The notes beneath the pieces are model-generated. The model did not search any database, was not told the origin of the DNA, and worked only from the letters and a program-made list of their open reading frames with translations. Positions 21,605 through 34,058 of a stretch of DNA of 64,000 nucleotides are shown piece by piece. Source of the stretch: Prosopocoilus inquinatus. Taxonomy: Eukaryota; Arthropoda; Insecta; Coleoptera; Lucanidae. Position 1 is the first letter of the stretch; every line of letters begins with the position of its first letter. The translations under genes and the position numbers were made by a program. The stretch spans positions 21,612,001 to 21,676,000 of the forward strand of contig CM069870.1 in NCBI GenBank assembly GCA_036172665.1, in the 5' to 3' direction.

Positions 21605-23249
21605 ATATATGCATTCGATCAAGAAAGCATTATTTATCACGGCGTTTTGTTTTTGTTTTTTTTTTTTGTTTTTGCGTATACTGCAAAGCCTCAAAACTTT
21701 TGCAGGTAACGAAAAGATGGTGCTCGGCGTATTTTTTCTCTCCCGGGAAGGAAAGAAGATTATACATCTTAGTTGTTTTGTTTTTGTACAAATCTCAATT
21801 TTGCAATTTGTAACCGACCTAGAGATGGCGATCTCAGTTCTCATACTGTACTCCGTTCATAATACAGTATTTTTCTTTTCGTTTTCTTTTTTTGTCAATT
21901 CTGTTTCTCAATTTGTCAAATGACATTTCTTGACAAATTTGATTTGACAAATAAGGAAACTTAATTGACAAAAAGGGAAAATCAAAAGAAAAAGACTGTA
22001 GGAAGGTAGTAATGTACATTCTTGTACATTCTCCCTTCAATCGACGTAAGGTGTTCGCGTCCCAGGGAGGGGGAGTGTACAATACTTCCACTACCTTCTT
22101 CTAATGAATGGAGTGTACTACTTTTCAAGCACAAACCAAAAATATAGAATCATTTTAGAAATCTCTAACTATTGTCCTAGTAGAAAAAATGTAGAAATAC
22201 GCAAATTGAATGCAGATTTTTACTTGCTGTCTTTTCTAAACCTGAACAGAAAAATCGGTTGTTTGTTTACGCAGTGCTTCAGAATCCTTTGCGCTTTAAA
22301 TTGGTTGTCACTGTAATTTACTTTCTAATTTCAAATAATAATTTTTTTGTATATGTATGTATGTACAAAATTCCGTTTTCTTACATCTAGGTATTTCAGT
22401 TAAGAATTTAGTGAAGCATACAAAATACATAATTGTATGTCGCACACTTTTACCCAAAACTTATTTACGAATCATGATAAGAAAAAAAAAACGTAAAGTT
22501 CAGAAAATACATTTATAACGCAGGAAAAAAAGAAAGAGGTCTCTTGTTGTTCGGTAAGAAATACTGCTGCGTAAATTTATTCAAACTAAACAAACACGGC
22601 AAAACTTTTTCCACATATCTTTTAAGCGATAGGGTGATTTATGAATCGCGATCGATATCGAAGGAAGAGAAGTAAGGTGGAGTTGTGCACGTCACTCTTG
22701 GGGGTTCGTAAACTGCCTCCGATGGCTATTTGCGGCGAACGCGGAATAAGTCTTGCACGCCCCCCCTGACGACTGTATCAATCAACGAGAGCAGGATTTC
22801 TTTTCCCGCATTCAAAGTTATTCTAGCCTATGCAAACGTTAAAAGGCAATTTATTTCCGTGGAATGTCGAATTTCGTTCTTGAAAAATGTAGTAAACTCG
22901 TGGTTTGTTGCATAAAAAAAAATCTAATCACAAAAAAAATTAAAATTATAGGAGTATTAAATTCCTTAGGTGTACTGATAATGATAATGAACTTGTATGT
23001 TAAATATTTATAAAGTAATTCTATACATTTAATTTAATTTTGGTTTACTTTTGATTTACAAGTAATTCAGAAAAACTTAACACACAAGGTGATTTTCATA
23101 GTTGCATAGTGTGCAAATATTTCAAAAAACAAGAAATTAAAATAGTCTACAACTATTAAAATCACCCGGTATTAACTTGAAATGCTTTGCAAAAGCACAT
23201 TTGAGATATGAAATGGCTCTCAAAAATAATTTTGAAAAAAAAAAATAAA
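21605..23249. other. Unassigned stretch
   Basis: No recognised gene. 21910-21960 holds an inverted pair of TGACAAATTTG type words. 22610-22800 is a GC-richer block with open frames on both strands but no convincing splice structure. 22921-23249 is AT-rich. Confidence 0.4.
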
Positions 23250-24640
23250 TTTAAAGTAAATAATTCAAATTCAAAATTGTGAAAAGTTAAAAACTAAGCA
23301 CTCAAAAATAATCAATCAAAACTCGATTTTATTTTAAATCCAGTCCGAAAAATGTTAACTCAATTTGACTCAACCAAAGAAAAAAAAAGAAGTTAAAAAT
23401 ATCAATGCATCAAAACAATTGAAATTAATGGCAATCTAACTCGGCTCAATCCAGGCAAAAATTAAGTAACAAAAATATTCGAAATTTATAAAATTCAAAC
23501 TTACAAATTGAAGAATTAACACTGAAAATTCATAAAACTCAAAAATAAAAAAACAGTCAGTCAAAACTCGATTTTATTTTAATTCCAACCCAAAAAAAGT
23601 CAACTCAACTTGACTCAACCCAAGAAAAAAAATTAATTAAAAATAATATCAATGCTTCAAAACAATTAAAAATTAATGCCAACCTAACTCAACTTAAGTC
23701 TCCTCAATACAAGCAAAAAAATGAATCACAAAAATATTCAAAATTTTATACACATAATTAACTCAAAATTAAAACTCAAAAACGCAAGAATAAAAAACAA
23801 TTAAATTCGTTTTTGTTTTAAATCCAATCCAAACTGTGTCAACTTGACTCAACCCAAAAAAAGTAAATTAAAAACAATATCAATGCTTCAAAGCAATTGA
23901 AATTAATGCCAACCTAACTCAACTTAACTCGGCTCAACTCAAGCAAAAAAATGAGTCACAAATATATTCAAAACTTTATAAAATTCAAACTTAAAAATTG
24001 AAACTGAAGAATTGAAAATGAAAACTCAAAAAACTGAAAAATTCAAATCTCAAAAATAAAGAACCATCAATAAAATTCGATTTTATTTTAAATCCAACCC
24101 AAACAATGTCAACTCGACTTAACCCACGAAAAAAAAATTAACTAAAAATAATATCAATGCTTCAAAACAATTAAAATGAATGTCAACCTAACTCAACTTA
24201 ACTCAACTCAACCCAAACAAAAAATTGAGTCACAAAAATATTCAAAACTTTATAAAATTCAAACTTAAAAATTGAAACTGAAGAAATTAAAATGAAAACT
24301 CAAAAGCTGAAAAACTTAAAACTCAAAAATAAAAAGCAATTATCAAAGCTCGATTTTATTTTAATTCCAACCCAAACAAAGTCAACTCAACTTGACTCAA
24401 CCCAAGAAAAAAAAATAAATCAAAAATAATTTCAACGCTTCAAAACAATTGCAATTAATGCCAACCTAACTCAACTTAACTAGGCTCTACTCAAGCAAAA
24501 AATTGAGTCACAAAAATATTCAAAACTATAAAATTCAAGCTTAAAAATTAAAACTGAAGAATTGAAACTGGAAACTCAAAAACTGAAAAACCTCGGAATT
24601 CAAAAATAAAAAAACTTAAAACTCAAGGCGCCTCCAATCT
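23250..24640. repeat. A/C-rich tandem array, 240-273 bp units
   Basis: The marker ACTCGATTTTATTTTAA or a close variant occurs at 23321, 23566, 23805, 24075 and 24348, giving spacings of about 245, 239, 270 and 273 bp. Between markers each unit has the same order of blocks: AACCCAA..GTCAACTCAACTTGACTCAACC, ATATCAATGCTTCAAAACAATT, GCCAACCTAACTCAACTTAACTC, then AAAATATTCAAAACTTTATAAAATTC. The plus strand is strikingly poor in G. No coding capacity. Confidence 0.82.
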
Positions 24641-25489
24641 AAGTGAGCCCTACACGTTTACTAAAAGAACTTAACTCTTGAAAAAATAATAAAACTTTAA
24701 TTTCCTATCTTTCCACCTCATTATAAATTTATTTACCCCGTACAATCCATAGAGATAGTTGCATCGAGAATGCTTTCTAAGGATATTACAAGGTAGATAA
24801 ATTTATAAGGGTGTGTCAAAATTTCTCAAAAAACTGAGAAGTGAAATAAATTTCAAAATAATAAAAAAGAAGCTCAAAAAAAAACATTTTAAAAATTAAA
24901 ACTCAATTAAAATTAAGTCCAACTTAATTCAATTTGGAAAGATCAGGTCAAAACGTTAAAGGTCAAAAATAAAATGGATTTTCAAAAAATTAAAAACTGA
25001 AACGTGAAATTAAAAACCTTCCAAAAATTAAAACTCAATTAAAATTAAGTCCAACCCGATTTGGAAAAAAGCAAATCAAAAGGATAATTAACACTCGAAA
25101 TTAAAACAGAATTTCAATAAATTAAAAACTGAAATACAAACAATTAAAAACTATAAGACGATATTATAATTAATTCCAACCAACAACAACAAACAATTAA
25201 AAAACTCAATTATTATAATTAAGTCAAATCAATGCAACGGTCAACTCAATTCAACTTAACCTTCCTTTAACCAACCCAAATAATAAATTCAAAATTAAAA
25301 TAACAGGTTTGTTCCTTTGCCAATTTCTGATTGGTTTCGAACTGGACTGGAATTAAGTGCAACGCAAGCAAGGCCAACCCAACTCAACTCAAAAAATAAA
25401 CAAAAATAATTTGTTTAAAGAAATTTGAAAGGCAATTAAAAAAATTGAAAGACAACATCTCATATTGGTCGATAATAAATTATTTTATA
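24641..25489. repeat. Degenerate continuation of the A/C-rich sequence
   Basis: Same word composition as the array to its left (AAAACTCAATTAAAATTAAGTCCAACTT appears twice in diverged form near 24900 and 25040) but without a stable period. No gene. Confidence 0.5.
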
Positions 25490-26664
25490 AAAACTGTCAA
25501 ATCTTAACAGGCTTACTTAAATTAATGAAATCACTAGATTTGTCGCTAAATTGACCATCATGTCACAAAATTCAAAATTATTAAATTGACAGTAATTCCT
25601 GAAATAATGAACAAATATTAAATACGTTAGGGGATTAATAAAAAATTAAAAGTAAATAAGAATTTTTTTTAGCTTTTTTAGCTTTTGCTTAAAAAATACA
25701 ATTATGTAATATGCAATTGTATAATATAATTATCTTAAAGATTTTTTTATACAAAATAAATTATTCTACTATTTTTATGGCCTTGCTAATTAAGAAACCA
25801 TTACGAACTTGAACTGTTACGAATAATATCGGAATTTTCTATTTCGAGGTTTCGATATTTATGGAAAATTTGCTCTAAAAATACGCCCGACAGCTTCCGG
25901 ATATAGCATTAAACCTGATGATAATATTCAACCTTGTCCCAGAATATTTACAGCTGCGAGATATCCAGGACTGGTCCAGATCACAGATTCGAGGGATGCA
26001 CCTCAGAGGTCTGATATGAACTCGTCCCGAACAGAAATCGATAAGGGAAACGATTCCAGATTCGCGTTATGATTACGCCGACACCTTTTCGCCAACATTC
26101 GAACTAATTTCGTGTTTACATCACACGAACACTGCTTCAATTTAAGAATTAAAAGATGTTAAATTAAATAAGTCCGAGTTATTGTTTTTCTTTTTCTCAT
26201 ACAATTTCGTTTTTAAATGTGAAAAAAGAATTTTAAATTTGACAGAAGCAAAGCAATTTATCTCTCGTTACGTTATACAGGATGATTCAAAATAAGTGTC
26301 CCATCCGTTAACCGCAGATAATACTCGAAAAACAAAGCAAAAAAAAGAATTGCAGGCATAATAGTTTTAAGATGAAATGCATTGAAAAATCAGATGGAAA
26401 TCGGTTGGTGGTTACTGGAATAGCCGTACTGCGCCACAGCACTAATGAACTGCCGAGAAAAAAAAACGAAACACGAGCGATTACCTTAAACTGAAACTGT
26501 AAAACGTTTTTGTTTACGAAAGATTGAACAACGCGGACATCGAACTTGTCATTAAATATTCACAGAAAGAGGTGGGGGTGAGATTTAAATTAAATTAAAA
26601 TTTCGCCACTAATCACTAATTAAAAAAAAAAACTTGGGTTAGGTAAAATATTTTATTTACTTAC
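25490..26664. other. Unassigned stretch with one transposon end
   Basis: A TACAGGATGATTCAAAATAAG end at about 26276 matches the TIR family seen at 57722 (TACAGGGTGATTCAGAATAA); no second end was found, so it is probably a fragment. 25850-26100 is less AT-rich. No supported gene. Confidence 0.45.
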
Positions 26665-26766
26665 CGGCGGCGTCACCGTTGCACCCCGTGTGATCCGGAA
26701 CGCGTTCTGGGATTCCCAAATTTGTCGCTTCGGGTGTTCTTGTGTTGTCTAATGTTGGACCGTTTT
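26665..26766 (-). CDS. Candidate internal coding exon, unidentified protein
   Basis: On the minus strand CCTTGCTTCAG|AA opens the exon and GCCGCCG|GTAAGT closes it: both splice sites are good, and the donor is a perfect GTAAGT. The 102-nt exon is a multiple of three. Only one of the three frames is open, the one that starts after two bases; it gives NGPTLDNTRTPEATNLGIPE followed by RVPDHTGCNGDAA. It is GC-richer than its surroundings. The sequence looks like a flexible, possibly alternatively spliced segment; no family is recognised and partner exons were not found. Could be a conserved exon of a gene with very large introns. Confidence 0.4.
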
Positions 26767-29369
26767 CTGAAGCAAGGAATCTCTTTCATAACGTTGCTAT
26801 TTACTTTTGCCAACGAATTAAATAAAAATGATATTAAAAATTCTCTCTCTCTATTTCTAACAAAATTAAAAAATTAAAAACGAAACTTCTTTTGATCAGT
26901 AATTAATAATTAATATGTAGATCGTTTCATTAAAATATGAAGAAAGGCGGAGGCAAAAAGAAATATAAGACATTAATAATTTAATTTAATTGTCTATTTT
27001 ACCGATTTCTTTTTCTCTTGCAGTTTATTTTAGATATTGTAGTAGTAGTAGCCACAATAAATACAGCATTAATTCTAATTATTGTATTATTAATTTTGAT
27101 GACTGTTGAAAATTAAGAAAAAACTTCAACAAAAACTGCACGTTTCAGTGATTTAAAGAGAATATTAAAGAGATTTTAATTTGTTTCATTCAAAATTACT
27201 AGGTGTGGAATTTATTCTATTTCATTTTAATATAAACTTTTCCAGTAGATAAGAGCTGGGACAGGTAACGTCATAGTCTAAACCTAAACAATAATTTAAG
27301 ATCGCAGTACCCGTGGAAACCATGCGACTAATAGGAGAGTCCCATTCATTTACAATTTCGCGTCTCCCGCCTATCAAAAAAAATATACTGTAGATATTTG
27401 TATACTTCAAAATTTGGAATTTTTGCACTTAGAAAAGTTTGATTTCTCTTGCCGTTTCATAATCATTGTAACGGAGTATTATAATACCCTGTTACGGGAT
27501 ATTATAACCAAAGGGAGGATCTAAGAAAGTGAACTGCTTGAAACCAGTTTGAGACAGCGGCAGTCCGACTCGACGCGGGGGTCTAAATCGAAGCGTTAAA
27601 TGTTCCGCCCGCTTATACGTGATTTTTAATCAATCAGTCTAATATCGCCATGGTAACAACGCGAATATAATTCCGGAAGCTAATAACAGCTCTTTCTTGA
27701 ATTTAGAAACAACAATTTAGTTGATTTGAATTAAATAGAAACATGACACGTTTCTGCAGCACACTCTCTCGTGCGCATCGTGTACGAGCATCGCAGTCAA
27801 CCGCGACATTATTGTGAATCATGCCGTCCTAACGAATGCATTATTACTTTGGCTTACCGATTGTTCACTATCAGCTAGAGCGCGTCGGCAAATATGAGAC
27901 GTGTACACAATCTATTTATAACAGCGCACCGCTTCGTCGCAATAGTAAAGTTTTACACCTTTTTCTGTCCGCCATGTGATTATAACACTCCGATATTCTC
28001 CGAAGAAGTGCAAGATTGCCAATTCTGAAGTTGTCACTTTCTACAAATACTTAAATATTTTTCGGTCGTAGCTATCTTGTCAGTAAAGTAAGTGAATTTT
28101 CAGCAAATTTTTGCCATTTTAAAAGAAACTGGCTGCAATGTTTGAAGTTCTAAATACACATGATACCATGCGATCAACGTAATTTATAATTAGAACAGGC
28201 TGTGAGATTTTTCAAAAAGTTGGCAAAGCAGAGTTACGTTTTGAAATAAAAAATTTTAAAGTGTCAGGATTGTGACATTTATTTTTTTAAGCGATTGGTA
28301 ATAAACGGATTTGTCTTATGGAACCCTCCCTAATATTTTAAACAAGGATTTAAACCAGCATCCATACAAAATAAAATAAAATAAATATTGTATAAAGCAC
28401 GAGCATAACCTCAAATATGACAACGGTCAACTTATTATTTATTTCTCATTGTATCCAACCACACAGCATAAAATAGCATCAATCATAGCCTTCTCTAATT
28501 ATGAATTCCACTGATCACCCGGTATTAAGAGCATTTTAAGATTTCGAACAATATTTTCCCTTACCGTTTTGCCCTAAAATTTACGAGAGCCAGTAATTGC
28601 AAGTATTTAATTTTAGATACTGTTTTGCTACGTCTGAAAAACGATTCAACATGCTGTATACGTCAAGTTCCCATTTATTCAAAATTTCTTTTTACTTTTA
28701 TGTATGTTTTATTTGGTAATTATTTATTCTTTTTTTGTATCAATTTATATTAGTGCTCAGTAAATCCATTGTAGCGCGTAAAGGATTTTATTTGTTGTAC
28801 AGTTTCTGAGCGCAAGAACCGCCTTCGAAAGAGTTTGCAAGAGTTATTAATCAGTCAATTAAATTTAAAGTAAATAGAAAATTACAAGAAAAGACAACCA
28901 TTCTTATTCATTATGTACAAGTTTCGAAATTCTCCTTACAGTTGATGGCACCACCTTACAAGAAATAGCCGAATTGAACTTTTTTATAAGCATTTCACTA
29001 TTCAGTTAAAACAACTGTATTGCTTTAATGCCTCTACTAATAAAGTAGAGTAATATTTTTGCTTTATTAAATCACAAATATCTTATGAAACAATTAAAGG
29101 CAAGCAATTCCACCCACGTAATTAATAATAATAATAATCTTTTTCAGATGCCCCTCCTATTTCCAACAAAAAGAAAACAAAATAACAAAATTTTACAGAA
29201 ATATGTTTAACTGAAATTACTGTTATAAAGTGAAAAATAAAATGTATGAACCACTAGCACAACTTCTTATTTATAAATCTTGGGCAAATTAAAAAAACCT
29301 TGGATCGGAAACCCTCGATCTTGAAAATTATTGCCCTTGGATATTTGAACATCTTCAATACGTCCTTGT
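26767..29369. other. Unassigned stretch; GC-richer blocks at 27.25-27.95 kb
   Basis: No gene supported. 27.5-27.95 kb has mixed composition (cagtccgactcgacgcgg, catggtaacaacgcg) and might be a conserved regulatory region, but nothing in the sequence proves it. Flanks are AT-rich. Confidence 0.35.
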
Positions 29370-30251
29370 TATACAGGCTGTTCTTTTACTGTGTGCAAAG
29401 ATTTAAACCTGCAATATATCACCATGAATGGCAACGATTGAACTCATATGTTCTTAACATAAATGTAATAGTTTTCGAGAAAAATGCAGTGGCAGATTTT
29501 CACTAAACCGTTTGAGAACTGCTGGCATAGCTAAAAGTTGAACGCGGTCTCCTCTTGAATTACTACCCGAAGCCGAAATCGGTCAGGGTCAGTGCCTTAT
29601 TGGAACTCGAGGAGGAACGGCGTAACTCAGCGCCGCTACGATCAGCTGGTCCGTCAAAGCGTTCACAATTTAAGTTAACTTCACTGCAGGTAATTACAGA
29701 TTTAAGTATTAAATTAAAATCTAGTGCAATTCTAGAAGCTCATTCCATCTTATTTTTAAAAGACTTATAAAAATTTTACATTTACTGTTTCCAAGGACCG
29801 TATGTAGTAAAACTTTCATTGTTAGCAGCGAGATTGCAGCAAAAGTTTATTTACGTAAAAGGGTAAAGGAAGAACATTTTTAACGCGCTTGCCTAATTGG
29901 TGCATAAATTTTCGGATTTATTCGTCGATAGTTGATATCGTAAAACATATTACTTCGATCAGTGGATTAAAATTTTAAATAAAATAATTAATAAATGATA
30001 TCGGTGATTATTATTAGGAAACGCTGCGTTGAATATCGAGTGCGGTATCGGTGGGCGTGTTCATACCGAGAGGAAGGCGAAGTTGACTTTCCTATCTTTC
30101 TCGCACATTTCAACAGTTCCAAACAAGTGGTCTGTCCGAAATTTTTTGGCCATGATACGATAGAACCAAAAAATACCCACAGAAGGTAGCATTTCGCGTA
30201 CTTATACTGAGGTTTTTTTTATTTGCACACAGTAAAAGAACACCCGGTATA
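29370..30251. mobile_element. 0.9-kb TIR element, copy 2
   Basis: Better-preserved copy of the element at 11565. Left ACAGGCTGTTCTTTTACTGT and right ACAGTAAAAGAACACCCGGT are near-perfect inverted repeats about 27 bp long, each followed by TA. Relative to copy 1 the interior is collinear, with small deletions (for example near 29740). No transposase frame, so it is mobilised by an enzyme encoded elsewhere, if at all. Confidence 0.82.
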
Positions 30252-31840
30252 TTTCGGGGTGCATAGCGTATTTAGGGTGTTTCGAGCGCCAAAACACAAT
30301 GGCATTTTAGATACAATAGTAGTCCGGTGTAGTTGCACGTCAAACAAAATGCAACGTCTTAGACGCGCACAAACAAGATACTCCTACAATTTAACAAAAT
30401 AACAATCTTTTAGGTACTCATTAAACAAAATGTAATGTTTCAGATGCCAATCAATGAAGATATTAACGATCCGCGCGCGAGCTCTAACTACATACAACGC
30501 ACTGCTCTTATTTATTTTTCTTTGTTCCTTTTACTTGCTCAGCGCTCGTTTCGTTCGCACGGGATTCCCCGGTGTGTTTTCACATTCGTTTGTCAACGCA
30601 TCGGTAAATCATCGATAAATTATTTAAAAATATAACATGGCGCCGACATGTATTATACAGGACGTTTGGTAATGGTAATTGGCTCACAGATTCAATGACA
30701 ATAACCAAGCATAAAAGTTTATGTAAATATGAAGAAGAAGAAGACGTTTTCCACATATTACATTATGACGGAAACTAGATATTATAGATAAAAGTAAACT
30801 AAAACACAAAACAATGCTAATTATAAAAATTGTTGCTCAAAGTTGCCTCCGTATTTCTTAATAAATATTACGAAACGTTTTAACTGGACAGGCAAAGCTA
30901 ATGTCAAACTGATTTTAGGCCAAGTTACTCAACAAAGCAATAGCTATCTATGTAGATATTTAGGTATAAATGATCTGAATTAATAAGGATAATAAATTAT
31001 TTTCAAATGTCGAATATTTTCTAAACAAAGCGCTGAAGCTGCCCACACGTTTACAAGAATGTTATGCTTAGCTTTTATCAGTGAATCTGTTTCAAACCAC
31101 CTTTACCAAAACACCCTGTACAACTGACGTGAAAGACAAAACTTTATACAGTTATTTAATTTTATTTTAATTTTTATAGTACATACTTTTTAAAATAAAA
31201 GGAAGTTACAACAAAAAATATCGTCTTACTTACCACGAGTATTTAAGAACTTTTTTTTGTAGGATATGAAACTTTAAATTACAAAAAATAATAGTTTTCA
31301 GATCAGTATGAATTAGTTCGTATACATACGTATACAGAATTGGCAAAAATCTAACTGAACGTCCTGAATAATGCACGAGTCAGGGAACGCAGCATAAAAA
31401 TAAAAGAAGAAATATGACGTCACGCCCACGTGTGTTGGAAACCAGTCGTTGGTTACCGTTCAGGGCACGAACGTTTACGACAAGAATCAAAGAAACGTTT
31501 ATGTTTAAAAATTCACCCAGCACGTACAGTATTGGCTAGATGTTTTTTAAACATAAGAGCTTCTTCGATAATTCCTTTTCTTATCTTTCTTTCCTTTCCT
31601 TTCTTTCCTTTCTTTCCTGTCTCACGCATTATTCCGGATGTTCAATTAGTCCAGAGATGCTTTCGGGCGCTTCAAATTCGTATCATTCGTATTGGAGAAA
31701 CGAAAATTGATTCACAGAGAAGCGCGCGGAAAATAAATACTTAATAAGTACAACGGTCGCCCTTGTAAGGTCTAGCATGGTGGGGGTACACTTCCCCGCC
31801 TTGTGCCATTCCTAAATTAGACTTTTACCAATTCTACCTA
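30252..31840. other. Unassigned stretch
   Basis: No gene supported. A CACCCTGTACA transposon end lies at 31111. A block at 31258-31320 (AAAAAATAATAGTTTTCAG and TATGAATTAGTTC) is mirrored at 32330-32385, so 31.26-32.39 kb may be the remains of a larger element with the 480-bp element nested inside. Confidence 0.4.
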
Positions 31841-32320
31841 TACAGGGTGTAACTTCAATGAGGGGCCAAACTTTAAGGGCCAGTTCCCCACACCGAAATA
31901 TGAAAAAAAAATTATGTAAACATAGGTCGCGTAAACGTATAGTTTCTGAGGTATAACAAAATCATCGTAGGCAGCCACGATTTCATATTTGAAATCTCAT
32001 AACTTTCCCGAATAACATTTCCGGGTATCTTGAAAAATAAAGGTACTTTACTTTTACTTCGATTTCAAACATTTCGATCTCCACGGTATATGACGACAGG
32101 TATTCAGATTTTTAACAAGTGTATTTTAAGTTTGGGAAGATGTGGGAATTTTCGTAAAGAATAAATTTTTCTGAGAAACCGGTAACAAAAAAGTTTCCTA
32201 ACTTTTTTCCGGACCCTGTATCTCAGGGCTTGCCGACATGTTTATGTGAACTTTTTTTCATAATTCAACGTGAGGAACTAGCCCTTGATGTTCGTCCCCT
32301 CATAAAAGTTACACCCTGTA
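31841..32320. mobile_element. Non-autonomous TIR element, TACAGGGTGTAACTT ends
   Basis: Left TACAGGGTGTAACTTCAATG and right end reading as its complement AAAGTTACACCCTGTA; the similarity extends about 90 bp inward in imperfect form (gagggg, aagggc, agttcc, atgaaaaaa blocks in mirrored order). About 480 bp; no coding capacity. Confidence 0.78.
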
Positions 32321-32861
32321 CACTAGATGAACTAATTCATACAGGCTGAAAACTATTATTTTTTTTGTATGTAACCGTTTGATTTGGTAAATTCGAGTTT
32401 TGTTTTTCATTTATCTCTCGCAATGAAATTTGTAGCTACAGCTAAGCCTGCTTAAATACTAATAAATAATTTCAGTATTGTCAGTATTCGTCACAACAGT
32501 GTAGGAATGAAAATTTCAGAAACCCATACCTCGAAAAATAATAAAGAGCCAGACCCAGGTTTATTAAAAAAGAAATCTTATTTTATCTCTACTAACATGC
32601 TAAAGTATATGAGTTTTTTTTTATTAACACCCTGTATAATTCAGTTGAGAAAAAAATAATTTGGCAGCACTTTACATTTACCTGTCATGAAAAGAACTGA
32701 TAGAGAATAATTTATTTTTACAAAATTTACAATTTCGACAAAAAAATGAAAAATGTAAAGTGAATTTTAAATGTAAAGTGTAAATTGATAAACTGTATTT
32801 TCTTTTAATTGCAATTGACTCTTGCTTGTCCAACGAAAATTGTTTTTAATTTTTTACCAAA

Positions 32862-32892
32862 CATAATGAAAATTGCAAAAATTTTCATTATG
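32862..32892. repeat. Perfect hairpin beside a PLE-like 3' end
   Basis: CATAATGAAAATT, five bases, then its exact complement AATTTTCATTATG. It lies just beyond the hammerhead-like motif at 32905-32945. Confidence 0.7.
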
Positions 32893-32904
32893 TCTAGTTA
32901 AGAA

Positions 32905-32945
32905 AGCTCAAAACGTTTCGCTATCGGCTGATAGCTTCGTCAAGG
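32905..32945 (-). ncRNA. Hammerhead-like hairpin of a PLE remnant
   Basis: On the minus strand: TTGACGA, one extra A, stem GCTATC / GATAGC closed by AGCC, then GAAA and CGTTTT. This is the same arrangement (CUGANGA-like, one base, perfect stem, GAAA) as in the PLE motifs, but the first core base is U, not C. Probably the 3' end of an old Penelope-like insertion; no coding remnant was recognised next to it. Confidence 0.35.
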
Positions 32946-33255
32946 GAGTGAAAAAATTTAAAAAAAAGTCGAGAGAAACGAAAAGGTATCATTATTTTTA
33001 AAAACTAAAAAATATTGCTCCTAGTATTTTGTAAATCTTTCATCAAATTCGGCCTGCCTCTCTCTTTTTGAGACGCAGAACTTTCAAAGTCGGGGGAGGG
33101 GTCAGAATTATTTTACTCCAATAAAAAAAGTGTTCATCTTGATAAGAAATACTATATTTCAATTAAAAATAAATTAATTCATAAATTTAACAAGCAGATC
33201 ATGATTTCCAGATGTTCTTAAGACACACACAATTCCACTTCTCCACAAAAATCAC

Positions 33256-34058
33256 TCATGAATAGACGGCGCGAGCGAATCTACCCACGTCAAACCGATT
33301 AATCACATTGCGCAGTTTCAATCTGGTGACTTCCGCCCTCTTAAAATGCTCGAAGCTTTCGTATTTCGAACCGTTCACTTTCTTCCACACCGTCGGATCA
33401 TTGCTCACCTTTCTGAAGTAAGCGCATGTCGATTCGAACATGGCTAATGTCCGAGGGGTCAAGTTCTGCACGATGTTGGTCAAGATTTCCGGGGGCATGT
33501 CTTCCAAGCAGGCCGCTTTGAGCCCATGGTGTTTCAGTATTGTAATTTTCGCATAGTTACAGATGCTTGATTTGAAGGTGCGAGATAAATGCGGCATGTT
33601 TTGAAATTTGTTGCAGAGTTTCGTGGTGGACGTCATGATGTAAAGGGAGGGATCGATCAGCAAGCAGTAGCTTGCGTCCTCGATGTTCTCTACGACACAG
33701 TTAACGAGGATGTCTTCGGCGATAGCCGAACAGATTAATCTGCAAGTGTGTTGAGGAAACGGTGGAAGAATGTAGGGCAAATCATAGTGCGAACTCGACT
33801 TCTTCCAGGTATTTGGTATGTCACATACTTTTCTTAGAAACCTTTTGTAATGAAAACTTATACTTGCATCTTCTGAACTATTGTCTTCAGCGATGTGTAA
33901 CACAAAGCCGCTTTCAAGCATGAGTATGTGCAAGAGGATAATTAATTCGTCGTTCTTATCCAATGCGTTTCCTTTTTCTAGAGTGGCCTGGTGCACTTTT
34001 TGGAAACTCTGCGGCATGTTACCATTTGTGAAGTCTTCGATTAGCATTGGCTCCATTA
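33256..34058 (-). CDS. FBXO7: FBXO7/nutcracker-like F-box protein, exon 2
   Basis: The main coding exon, starting after the acceptor TTTTGATTTCAG at 34059-34060 and ending with the stop at 33256. Its first part contains the segment DELIILLHILMLESGFVLH, typical of the FP (Fbxo7/PI31-type) domain of FBXO7, followed by a beta-rich region with WKKSSSHYDLPY. An F-box follows: LEDMPPEILTNIVQNLTPRT through ANDP-like SNDPTVWKK. F-box proteins of this class bridge substrates to SCF ubiquitin ligase through Skp1, and FBXO7 homologues (nutcracker in flies) act with the proteasome regulator PI31. The N-terminal ubiquitin-like domain of vertebrate FBXO7 is absent. A longer uninterrupted frame upstream uses a TTG and is intron. 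Confidence 0.85.

Noticed and set aside
20585..21605. Lysine/arginine-rich and phenylalanine-rich long frames on both strands
   Set aside because: They run through satellite monomers, on both strands and in several frames; low-complexity stop-poor sequence explains them.
22622..22800. Possible minus-strand exon after GATACAG at 22773
   Set aside because: Two frames are open, with different peptides, and no clear donor exists; a run of seven G makes the reading uncertain. Not enough for an exon call.
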